Origin: Muribaculaceae bacterium
GTDB taxonomy: Bacteria > Bacteroidota > Bacteroidia > Bacteroidales > Muribaculaceae
NCBI GenBank assembly: GCA_017619355.1
Contig: JAFZSO010000016.1
Location: forward strand, 1 to 64,000
Length of the DNA stretch: 64,000 nucleotides
Reading direction: 5' to 3'
The notes beneath the pieces are model-generated. The model worked only from the letters and a program-made list of their open reading frames with translations. It did not search any database and was not told the DNA's origin. Numbering within the stretch: the stretch's first letter is position 1; every line of letters begins with the position of its first letter. Below, in pieces: positions 8,480 to 15,589 of the stretch. Position numbers and translations under genes: made by a program.

Positions 8480-8560
8480 ATGAACAATTGCATCTAGTTG
8501 CGGCAACTATTTCTTTGTTACATTCTTTATCTTACTGCTGCAACATGATGAGCTAATAAC

Positions 8561-8593
8561 AAAGGGAGCCAGCCCAAGTGGTTGGCTCCCTTT
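8561..8593. terminator. Bidirectional terminator between convergent genes
   Basis: A 14-bp stem (8561-8574 with 8580-8593, one G-T pair) with A/T-rich ends encloses a CAAGT loop. It serves the plus-strand secreted-protein gene and the minus-strand symporter gene that converge here. Confidence 0.8.
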
Positions 8594-8614
8594 GTGTTGA
8601 TATCCTGCTTTGCA

Positions 8615-8684
8615 GGGGTTTAGGGTTTAGAGTTGAGTGTTGAGTGTTGAGGGTTTAGTGTTTAGAGGTTAGGGTTGAGGGGTG
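8615..8684. repeat. Heptamer tandem repeat array reaching into the symporter stop
   Basis: Ten consecutive 7-base units of consensus AGNGTTK (for example AGGGTTT 8622-8628, AGTGTTG 8636-8642 and 8643-8649, AGGGTTT 8650-8656). The last units overlap the final codons and stop (8669-8671) of the minus-strand symporter gene. Confidence 0.85.
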
Positions 8685-10063
8685 ATGGTTTGTTTATTGA
8701 AGTAGGATTTCATGAGGCGCTTGACGCGTGGGGCAAGCAAGATAAGGGCAGTCATGGTGCAGCAAGCCATCAGGAAGAAAGCAATGTCCATGAAGCCCAC
8801 CACCACCTTGAGCGGCACAACGGCAGCCACCAAAATCATGAAGAGGTAATAGTAGTTATAGTACTTGGCATTCTTGGCGCCAAAGAGGAAGTTGGTGCAC
8901 TTCAGACCGTAGTAGCTGTAGGTGAACATGGTGGAGAAAGCAAAGAAGAACACAATGACCATGAGCAGGTAATGACCAATGTTGGGTATGAGCTGCTGCC
9001 ATGCTCCGAGGGCTATTGACAGACCCTTTGGGTCATTGCCCACGCCGATGTAGTTGCCGGCAATGATGATGGGGATGGCGGTGAGGGTGCACACCAGACC
9101 CGAGTCGATGGCTGGGCCGAGCATGGCGATGAGTCCCTCGCGCATGGGGTCGGTATTCTTGCTGGCGCCGTGCATCATGGAGGCGGTACCCACACCGGCC
9201 TCGTTGACATAGGCGGCCCGCCTTGCGCCAATGAGGGCTACATAGGCCAGTCCGCCCAAACCTGCCTCGAGCGAGAAGGCTCCCTGAAAGATTGAAGCGA
9301 ACACACCAGGAATCTCCTTGTAGTTCAGAGCCATGATCACCAGCACCATGATGAGGTAGAGCGCCACCATGAGGGGCACAATCTTCGAGGCGATCGAGGC
9401 TATGCGCTTGATACCTTTAAGAATCACTGCCGCAACAATCACCACCATGATAATACCCATGATAAATCTCAGCATGACAGTGTTCTCGATGCCCATGGGC
9501 GTGGTGAATACTGTGGTGACCGACTCCACCAGCTGGTTGGCCTGCCACACGCACAAAGTGCCTACCAGACCAAAGATGGCAAAAGCCTTGGCCAGCGGTT
9601 TCCATTTTTTGCCGAGTCCCTGGGTGATGATGTACATGGGGCCGCCCTGCACCTCGCCGGCGGTGTCTTTGCCTTTGTACATGATGCTGAGTGAGCCCTC
9701 GAAGAATTTGGTGCTCATACCCACCAGGGCACTCACCCACATCCAGAAGACCACACCGGGATTACCGTTGCCTACGGTCAGGGCCACCGCCACACCGGCA
9801 ATGTTGCCCATGCCCACGGTAGCGGCAATGGCGCTGAGCAGTGCCTGCACCGAGCTGATTTGTCCCGACTGCTTCCCCTGGTCGCTTGCCTGCTTGTTGC
9901 GCAGGGCGCGCATGGCCCAGGGCAGCCGACGGATGGAAACCGCTCCAGAGTAAAGGAAGAGAAACAGACCGCCGCCAATGAGCAGAATGAATTCGGGATA
10001 GCCGCAGATGAAGTCGGCTACGGAGATAATAGCGTTAGATATGGTATCGAAAAAGTTCTCCAT
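8669..10063 (-). CDS. Sodium/amino-acid symporter, AGCS family (alanine or glycine)
   Basis: A 464-residue inner-membrane transporter of the alanine/glycine:cation symporter family, which couples Na+ entry to uptake of small amino acids. Visible features: about 10-11 membrane segments; the family block VQALLSAIAATVGMGNIAGVA (about residues 74-94); GNPGVVFWMWVSALVGMSTKFFEG; and the conserved YVNEAGVGTASMMHGASK region (near 285-303). Length is as expected for the family. It follows the Ig-like lipoprotein gene by 18 bases and is probably co-transcribed with it. Its last residues (TPQP) are encoded by heptamer repeats, so repeat slippage would change only the C-terminal tail. Substrate cannot be fixed from sequence. 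Confidence 0.93.
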   Translation of the reverse strand: MENFFDTISNAIISVADFICGYPEFILLIGGGLFLFLYSGAVSIRRLPWAMRALRNKQASDQGKQSGQISSVQALLSAIAATVGMGNIAGVAVALTVGNGNPGVVFWMWVSALVGMSTKFFEGSLSIMYKGKDTAGEVQGGPMYIITQGLGKKWKPLAKAFAIFGLVGTLCVWQANQLVESVTTVFTTPMGIENTVMLRFIMGIIMVVIVAAVILKGIKRIASIASKIVPLMVALYLIMVLVIMALNYKEIPGVFASIFQGAFSLEAGLGGLAYVALIGARRAAYVNEAGVGTASMMHGASKNTDPMREGLIAMLGPAIDSGLVCTLTAIPIIIAGNYIGVGNDPKGLSIALGAWQQLIPNIGHYLLMVIVFFFAFSTMFTYSYYGLKCTNFLFGAKNAKYYNYYYLFMILVAAVVPLKVVVGFMDIAFFLMACCTMTALILLAPRVKRLMKSYFNKQTITPQP

Positions 10064-10081
10064 ATTATAATAATGTTTATG

Positions 10082-12196
10082 TTATCTTGAGATGTTTTGG
10101 CCTCCACGTGGTTTTGTCCTGTTGTTTGACTTGGAGTCTTGATAGTCGCGATACTTGTTGCCGCTGTAGGCGCCCGAGCCAAATCCGGTTGAGTTGAACT
10201 CATCGTCTTCCTCTTCCTCGTCGCTTGACGATTTCTTCTTCTTTTCGAGCAAATCTTTCTTGCGTTCGGGCTTGTTCTTGATGATGTTCTCAGGTTTCTG
10301 GAGGTTGAGCGGTGTTTCGTAGATGTTCCACGTCTCTTCGCTGGTCCAGTTCTTGCGCACGCGCAGTTTGCGTGCGTCGGGGTAGTAATAGACCTCCTCG
10401 GGTTGCAGGTGCTGCTCGTAGTTGCCGGGATCCCACACGCCGTTGAGGTTGGTGTCCTTGACGAGGCGTGCATAGTAGGTGTTTGGCAGCAGGTTGTCGA
10501 ACACAACAGTGCCGTTTTCTACCTTCACTTTGCGCAAGGGTTTGTCGCGGTTGTCGAGTAGTTCCACAAAGGCGCTGTCGCCCGAGTTCACATGGAATTG
10601 AATCTTTCCGTACTCCTCAAGCGACTTCACCTTGAGCGAGACGCCTGTGGAGTCGTTGGTGACACCATAGATAGAGGTGAATGCGGCCGAGTCGACCGTG
10701 AGTCGGTAGTTGCCTTCGGGCTGCACGGGCATCTGGAAGTAGTAGCGCAAGATGTCGGTGTCGCTCACCTTGGTGAGGGGCACGTTGGTAATGCGCGTCC
10801 AGGTGCTGTCGGGCTGCATGAGTTCTAACTTTATCTGATTCATGTCAATCGACTGTATCGGTACCTTGAAGGCGAATCCTATGGAGTCGGTGACATCGAG
10901 GGTGCCGGTCTTGAACAGGTCGAACTTGAGCGGGTCGCGCTTGGGGGCGAGTTTCTCTTTGATGGCGTCGATATCGTAGTTCACATCGGTCACATCTTTG
11001 CCCTCGGCCAGCAGTTTGTCACGTCGCTCTATGAGTTTCTCAAGGTCTTTTTTCCAGGCTTCGCGCTCCTTCTTCTCCTGTGCGGCTTGCTTGAGCTGTG
11101 ACGAGGATGTGCGAGCATTGAGCTTGATGGTGTCGGTGGCAGTAACCAGATTGCCCAAATCGTCGGGCTTGAGGTAGCGGAGCTGGGCCATGATGGAGTC
11201 GGTCTTGATGAGGGTGGAGTCGGTAATCCAGTAGAAGATGGAGTCGTTGGTCTCGTTTCGCTCCAGGGTGTACCAATCGTCGGCATGACTTGCAGGCTTG
11301 ATGATGGTGAGTTCTGGCAGCTCGTTGGGAGCCGAGAACTGAACGAACACCTTGTTGCGGCCCTGGCGCTCGGCCTTGATGAGGTAGAGGGTCTTGTACT
11401 GCTCATTGAATACGGGCAGATACACGGCATTAGGCAAATACTCCCAGTGGGTGGCGGTAACAATGGTGTCGACGCGGTGGTCGAAGGTGAAGGTGGTGTC
11501 TTGCGAGGTGTACTCCTGCACTTCGGGGACAAAGACCTGGTCGATGTAAGCGTAGTCCTCGCTGCGGGCCATCTTGTAGTCGCCGTCCATGTCGTTGAGG
11601 GCGAAGATGTGGTAACTGCCAGGTTTCACGCCTCGCAGGGTGAACTCGCCCTTGTCGTTGGTGCGGCTGATGCGCTCGAAGGGCAGGGTGGTGAAAGCCG
11701 AGTCGCTGAGGTTGCTGTGAATGCCAATGAGCATGTGCTGCATGGGTTCGAGGTCCTTGGCCTGCAGGGCGATGCCTGAAATCTGCATGGTGTCGATCAC
11801 ATCGCCGGTCGAGAAGGAGAAGGCGTAGTTGTCCATGCGGTTGCCCTCATTGTTGTCTTCGATGGCATCGCTGAAGTCGATGGTGTAGGTGGTGTTGGGC
11901 AACAGTTCGTCGCGGAATTCCACCACAATCTTCTTGCCCAGATTCTTGAACACAGGCGGTTCCTTTTGGGCGGGCGAGACCACCACATTCTTCTGCTGGT
12001 CGCGAATCTGGATGATTTCGTCGAAGGCTATTTCTACCTTTTTGCCTTTGAAGTTCACTGCGTTGGGTTCGGGTGAGGTCTTGACGATGCGTGGCGGGGT
12101 GTAGTCGCGCGGTCCACCTTCGGGCGAACCAATGTTGGCGCAGGCACCGAGCACCAGGCAAACGAACAGCAGATATATGTATTTATGTATAGTCAT
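10082..12196 (-). CDS. Ig-like domain lipoprotein (Big_5 type)
   Basis: A 704-residue lipoprotein started at MTIHKYIYLLFVCLVLGAC (ATG complementary to 12194-12196); the lipobox LGAC is cleaved before Cys19. An upstream in-frame extension exists but would bury the signal peptide. The first mature domain (YTPPRIVKTSPEPNAVNF...ELLPNTTYTIDFSDAI) is a bacterial Ig-like Big_5 domain. It is followed by a prealbumin/CNA-B-like segment (GEFTLRGVKPGSYHIFALND), a charged coiled-coil-like stretch (about residues 375-415), and further beta domains. The C-terminus is rich in Lys, Glu, Ser and Gly and low in complexity. Proteins of this type are common, uncharacterised outer-membrane lipoproteins in Bacteroidales. 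It heads a two-gene transcript with the symporter. Confidence 0.82.
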   Translation of the reverse strand: MTIHKYIYLLFVCLVLGACANIGSPEGGPRDYTPPRIVKTSPEPNAVNFKGKKVEIAFDEIIQIRDQQKNVVVSPAQKEPPVFKNLGKKIVVEFRDELLPNTTYTIDFSDAIEDNNEGNRMDNYAFSFSTGDVIDTMQISGIALQAKDLEPMQHMLIGIHSNLSDSAFTTLPFERISRTNDKGEFTLRGVKPGSYHIFALNDMDGDYKMARSEDYAYIDQVFVPEVQEYTSQDTTFTFDHRVDTIVTATHWEYLPNAVYLPVFNEQYKTLYLIKAERQGRNKVFVQFSAPNELPELTIIKPASHADDWYTLERNETNDSIFYWITDSTLIKTDSIMAQLRYLKPDDLGNLVTATDTIKLNARTSSSQLKQAAQEKKEREAWKKDLEKLIERRDKLLAEGKDVTDVNYDIDAIKEKLAPKRDPLKFDLFKTGTLDVTDSIGFAFKVPIQSIDMNQIKLELMQPDSTWTRITNVPLTKVSDTDILRYYFQMPVQPEGNYRLTVDSAAFTSIYGVTNDSTGVSLKVKSLEEYGKIQFHVNSGDSAFVELLDNRDKPLRKVKVENGTVVFDNLLPNTYYARLVKDTNLNGVWDPGNYEQHLQPEEVYYYPDARKLRVRKNWTSEETWNIYETPLNLQKPENIIKNKPERKKDLLEKKKKSSSDEEEEDDEFNSTGFGSGAYSGNKYRDYQDSKSNNRTKPRGGQNISR

Positions 12197-12222
12197 TAAA
12201 TGCATTGGGTAGAAAAACAGTG

Positions 12223-12254
12223 CAAAAATAGTGCAAGTTGAGCGAAAAAGCAAA
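12223..12254 (-). promoter_or_regulatory. Promoter of the Ig-like lipoprotein and symporter genes
   Basis: -7 CAAAAATA (12223-12230; TATTTTTG on the minus strand) and -33 CAAA (12251-12254), spaced 20 bases. This supports the downstream start at 12196. Confidence 0.68.
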
Positions 12255-12385
12255 GCTTGCTTTGATTTTTCCGAAACGCCGCCTAATTTATCCAACATTA
12301 GTACAAGCCAAGTGAAATGCCAAATTTATTTGAGCATTTCCACTGCCTGACACCACACACACCTAACCCTACTGCTCTACTATTT

Positions 12386-12417
12386 TACTCTACTACTCTA
12401 TTACTCTACTACTCTAC
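12386..12417. repeat. Octamer tandem repeat (4 units)
   Basis: Four units of TACTCTAC (the second is TACTCTAT) end three bases before the stop codon of the minus-strand BspA/dockerin gene. An imperfect hairpin (12311-12320 with 12334-12344) lies further downstream of that gene and may end its transcript. Confidence 0.8.
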
Positions 12418-12419
12418 TT

Positions 12420-13934
12420 TCAAATGACTCCCAAGATAATGTTGATAAGAGCGGTGACGTCGGAGACATTGACACGGCCGTCGCCGTTAATGTCGGCAAC
12501 TTGCTCGTCTTTTTCGACAACGCCCAGAATCATATTCACCAGCGTGGTCACATCGCTCACATTCACGCGGCCGTCACCATTCACATCACCAGCACTGACC
12601 GGCCCATCAAGGTCATCAATGATATTGATAAAATCTTTCCACTGGTCAGCATTGCTGTAAGCGTCAAAGTACTGAGACAGCACATGCAATTCACATGTGG
12701 ATGTGGGCACACCATCAAACACAACAGCGCCCAAAGTGACATCTGACGGATTAGGATATGAGTCAATCCTTGTCAGGCCAGTGCAATAATAGAATGCTTG
12801 TTCACCGATTTTAATGACTGATTTAGGAATGGACACTTTCTCCAGACCACTGCAATTATAGAATGCTCGTTCACCGATGGAGGTGATGGAATTGGGGATA
12901 CTAGTATTCTTACAACCGGCAATTAAAGTATTTGTTGCTGTCTCAATAATGGCATTGCAATTATCGCGCGAATCATAGGTGTTATTCCCAATTTCCACCA
13001 CAACAGATTCCAAACCCTTGCAATTAGTAAAAGCCCCATCGCCTATCACTAAAACGGAGCTGGGGATGGTGATGCTTATCAGACCCCAGTGACCATGAAA
13101 GCAACCTTCAGCAACACCTTTTGTGTCGTCTTTTAAAGTAATACTCGTTCCATCTGGCATAACGCCTTTATATGCGTAAACCACCAAACCAGCATAAACT
13201 AATCCATTGGGCTGATTTAAGTACCATTGAGTTCCAGAAAAAGCCCCACCTCCGATACTTATAACGGAATTTGGGATAGTGATGTTTGTTAGATCACTGC
13301 AACAATAGAATGCATAACTGCCGATTGCGGTGACAGTATTGGGAATGCTTGTGTTCTTACAACCGGCAATTAGAGTATTCGTTGCAGTTTCAATTATGGC
13401 ATTGCAATTGTCGCGTGAATCATACTTTGGATTCTCACTCTCCACGACCATGGATTCCAAACCACTGCAACGCCCAAAGATTTCTCCACCTATTTCAACT
13501 GTAGAACCGGGAATGGTCACGCTTATCAAACTCCTGCAATCATAGAAGGCATTGCTGCCGATAGATTTGACAGAATTCCCAATAGTAACACTAGTCAAAC
13601 TTGTGCTCCAACCAAAGGCACAGTCGCCAATTGTGATTATAGAGTTAGGTATTGTAGCACTTATTAAATCTCTACAATTCACAAAGGCATTGTTGCCAAT
13701 TGCTGTGACAGCGTAATCTGTACCATCATGGGATACTGTCGAAGGGATATCAGCATTAGTCAATCCGCTATAGTTGTCCATCGACAGTGTCGTATATGTT
13801 ACAGAAACCGACTCTCCATCGCTGTTAACATTATAGGCGATGCCATCGACCATAAAGTCGTAAGCGCGAAGATGGCTGGTGCTCAACATGAGCATCAGCA
13901 GCAGGCTTGCCAATTTAAAAATATTCGTTTTCAT
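12420..13934 (-). CDS. BspA-like LRR surface protein with dockerin-like tail
   Basis: A 504-residue exported protein with signal peptide MKTNIFKLASLLLMLMLSTSHLRA. About ten LRR_5 repeats (GLxSVTIPxSVxxIGxxAF type) fill residues 60-430, with two copies of the YDSRDNCNAIIETATNTLIAGC insert and an insert near residues 235-270 (GTQWYLNQPNGLVYAGLVVY). The C-terminal 60 residues hold two dockerin-type calcium loops (GDVNGDGRVNVSDVTTLVNM and DINGDGRVNVSDVTALINII). It is a paralogue of the 914-2185 protein but with a different tail; nearly the same tail ends the 57727-59697 protein. Likely surface exposed; an adhesion or binding role is inferred only. Confidence 0.9.
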   Translation of the reverse strand: MKTNIFKLASLLLMLMLSTSHLRAYDFMVDGIAYNVNSDGESVSVTYTTLSMDNYSGLTNADIPSTVSHDGTDYAVTAIGNNAFVNCRDLISATIPNSIITIGDCAFGWSTSLTSVTIGNSVKSIGSNAFYDCRSLISVTIPGSTVEIGGEIFGRCSGLESMVVESENPKYDSRDNCNAIIETATNTLIAGCKNTSIPNTVTAIGSYAFYCCSDLTNITIPNSVISIGGGAFSGTQWYLNQPNGLVYAGLVVYAYKGVMPDGTSITLKDDTKGVAEGCFHGHWGLISITIPSSVLVIGDGAFTNCKGLESVVVEIGNNTYDSRDNCNAIIETATNTLIAGCKNTSIPNSITSIGERAFYNCSGLEKVSIPKSVIKIGEQAFYYCTGLTRIDSYPNPSDVTLGAVVFDGVPTSTCELHVLSQYFDAYSNADQWKDFINIIDDLDGPVSAGDVNGDGRVNVSDVTTLVNMILGVVEKDEQVADINGDGRVNVSDVTALINIILGVI

Positions 13935-13967
13935 GATTCCTATTATAATTAATGATTATTCTGGTTG

Positions 13968-13999
13968 CAAATATAACACTTAATTTGTTGATTATCAAA
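13968..13999 (-). promoter_or_regulatory. Promoter of the BspA/dockerin gene
   Basis: -7 CAAATATA (13968-13975; TATATTTG on the minus strand) and -33 CAAA (13996-13999), 20 bases apart, 34 bases upstream of the ATG. Confidence 0.7.
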
Positions 14000-14253
14000 T
14001 TTTACCCCCCCCATTTGTTAAATAGTGTTAACACTGTTTTCAGGGAAGAAGTGAAATCAAAATAATGACTGCATTGCTTACAGTGCAAAGTTACGAAACA
14101 TCTGATAATTACACAAATTTCAGAAGTCCTTTAACACGCTGCAATTTGCTGGCAATCAACGAATAGTAATTTTTAACAATACATCCTGATTTTCCCTGCC
14201 AATTCCCACCCCCATTTTCACCCCATTTCAGACCCATTCTCCTCAAAAAAACT
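14000..14253. other. AT-rich gene-free stretch
   Basis: No convincing ORF. It contains a short palindrome (AGTGTTAACACT, about 14025-14036), a second -7-like CAAAGTTA near 14087, and otherwise A/T- and C-rich sequence up to the left arm of the GxxExxY element. Confidence 0.5.
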
Positions 14254-14270
14254 ATTGATTAATCTGATTT

Positions 14271-14345
14271 TGACGACGCGGGGGTGTTCCTCTCGCAAAA
14301 AGCACAAAAAGGAGCAAAAAGCCTCAAAAAGCCGCGCAAGCGCGG
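14271..14345. repeat. Left inverted-repeat arm of the GxxExxY cassette
   Basis: Outer edge TGACGACGCGGGGGT, then CAAAAAG at 14296-14302, 14305-14311, 14315-14321 and 14325-14331 (about 10-base spacing), then the hairpin CCGCG-CAAG-CGCGG (14332-14345). The hairpin with flanking T-runs also makes a good terminator for the GxxExxY gene on the minus strand. Confidence 0.7.
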
Positions 14346-14362
14346 AGTTTTTTAATAGTATA

Positions 14363-14827
14363 TTATGAGAAAGCTACTAATCCAATCTTATCCTCAAAGT
14401 CGCTATCAGTTTTAACGACATCATCAAAATTTGAAAGCACCATAGCTTTCATTCCATATTTAGATATGAATGAAATGCCAAAGTTGATGATAAGGCCGTA
14501 ATGTTTCCGCATCAGTTTCATGTAAGTCAATAATTGTCTCATGTGAGATTTTTCCATACTATGAGTGGCCTTCAATTCAACAACCAATTCATTCTCGATT
14601 AATAAATCAGCAAAGAGGTCTAATTCTAATGGTTCTCCCTTGTAGAATGTGGGTATAGCCACTTGACTTTCGACCGACAATCCTAAAGATTTCAGCTCCA
14701 TTATCAAGGCTTTTTCATAATACTTTTCAACCATATATGGCCCCAAATTCTTTTCAACAGTAATTGCGGCACCTCTTATTCTATAGAACAAGGCAAGTCT
14801 TTGTTTTTCGTCAGCAAGATCAATCAT
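14363..14827 (-). CDS. GxxExxY family protein (putative PD-(D/E)XK-type nuclease fold)
   Basis: A 154-residue protein. The family signature aligns at residues 28-41 (LGPYMVEKYYEKAL; usual form GPGLLESVYEEAL), so the G, E and Y positions are kept. A downstream acidic-lysine block, LELDLFADLLIENELVVELKA (about residues 68-88), looks like the D...ExK active-site pattern of PD-(D/E)XK nucleases. The family is widespread and its function is not established. The gene is visibly more AT-rich than metK and the BspA genes beside it, has its own promoter inside the cassette and a terminator in the left arm, and stands alone between two inverted arms, all of which suggest acquired DNA. Confidence 0.85.
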   Translation of the reverse strand: MIDLADEKQRLALFYRIRGAAITVEKNLGPYMVEKYYEKALIMELKSLGLSVESQVAIPTFYKGEPLELDLFADLLIENELVVELKATHSMEKSHMRQLLTYMKLMRKHYGLIINFGISFISKYGMKAMVLSNFDDVVKTDSDFEDKIGLVAFS

Positions 14828-14844
14828 GGATTTTCGTTTTTAGG

Positions 14845-14876
14845 CAAAATTACTACTATGCTTTTGATGAAGCAAA
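14845..14876 (-). promoter_or_regulatory. Promoter of the GxxExxY gene
   Basis: -7 CAAAATTA (14845-14852; TAATTTTG on the minus strand) and -33 CAAA (14873-14876), 20 bases apart, inside the cassette between the start codon and the right-arm hairpin. Confidence 0.65.
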
Positions 14877-14893
14877 TTATTTGAAAAAATAAT

Positions 14894-14969
14894 CCGGCGA
14901 AGCCGGCTTTTTGAGACTTTTTGACGAACTTGTTTCGCAACTTTTTGAATAAATACCCCCGCGTTGTCA
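14894..14969. repeat. Right inverted-repeat arm of the GxxExxY cassette
   Basis: Inner hairpin CCGGC-GAA-GCCGG (14894-14906) followed by CTTTTTG blocks, ending outward in ACCCCCGCGTTGTCA (14955-14969), the complement of the left-arm edge with one mismatch. A second outward copy of CGTYGTCARTGAAAAATA occurs at 15035-15052 (first copy 14962-14979). Confidence 0.7.
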
Positions 14970-15058
14970 GTGAAAAATATCCCGTGCGCTTCACCGTGCG
15001 GCTTAGCGTGCCACCCGCTTTGCGAGATTAAAACCGTCGTCAATGAAAAATAATCAAT

Positions 15059-15388
15059 TCATGATAATTTGCGATAAATTTACGGTAATTCGTGGAGGAA
15101 TCCCCGCGCCCTCATTTTAAACGCGAATTGGGCTAATTGCACTAAAATCAAATTGGCTAAATTAGTAAAATTAGCATTAGGCTAAAAAAAATAATCTAAT
15201 CATAAAAAATGCAAGCAAAATCTACTTTAAGTCGTTTTTTTTACAACTTTTGGTATGTTTTGCTAGACTTTTTTCAACAAATAAGACTCAACCCTGCGGT
15301 TTCAACTATCCATATCGGCTCTTACCTCCTTCACTCCTCAACTCCCTAGTGAAAATGGCTAGAAAAGTGGTAAAAGTGGGAGCGGATG
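15059..15388. other. Gene-free AT-rich region before the metK promoter
   Basis: No ORF of coding character. It holds a short AT-rich run with three TTGGCTAA-like repeats (about 15125-15185) and no structure I can name. Confidence 0.5.
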
Positions 15389-15419
15389 TTTGGTAATTAG
15401 AAAAAAGAACTTACCTTTG
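15389..15419 (+). promoter_or_regulatory. metK: metK promoter
   Basis: -33 TTTG (15389-15392) and -7 TACCTTTG (15412-15419), 19 bases apart: a textbook Bacteroidetes promoter. It gives a leader of about 165 bases before the metK ATG. I recognise no known SAM riboswitch in it. Confidence 0.75.
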
Positions 15420-15589
15420 CAGCGAAATTAACACAGTGGAAAAATTTGGCTGCTTGCGACCACTTGAAAAAATGCTAAAACTGCGAAATAATCCCCCATA
15501 CTTTCACAGCACAGTTAGCGTTCTTTTTCAAAGCAGATAAAGAGCGGAAAATTTTTCATAAGTTATTAATAATCAATTTTTAATGCTTT

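Larger units (their letters stand above)
14254..15058. mobile_element. Putative GxxExxY cassette bounded by related inverted repeats
   Basis: A single gene is flanked by two related arms in opposite orientation. The left arm is 14271-14345 and the right arm 14894-14969. Outer edges match at 14 of 15 bases (TGACGACGCGGGGGT at 14271-14285; complement of 14955-14969). Both arms carry CAAAAAG blocks (four left, three right) and a CTCAAAAAG-CC junction, and end inward in a GC hairpin. A weaker outer match (ATTGATTA...TTGACGACG at 14254-14278 with the complement of 15035-15058) could extend the unit. No transposase or target duplication is seen, so mobility is inferred from shape only. Confidence 0.5.

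Noticed and set aside
8615-8684. Telomere-type repeat because of TTTAGGG units
   Set aside because: Units vary, the array is short and intergenic in a bacterial operon context; the likeness is chance.
14840-15043. Small minus-strand ORF in the right arm of the GxxExxY cassette
   Set aside because: It starts with TTG, runs through the inverted arm and repeat blocks, and has no protein-like pattern or promoter.
15420-15589. SAM riboswitch before metK
   Set aside because: No conserved core of a known SAM riboswitch class could be read; kept only as a leader observation.
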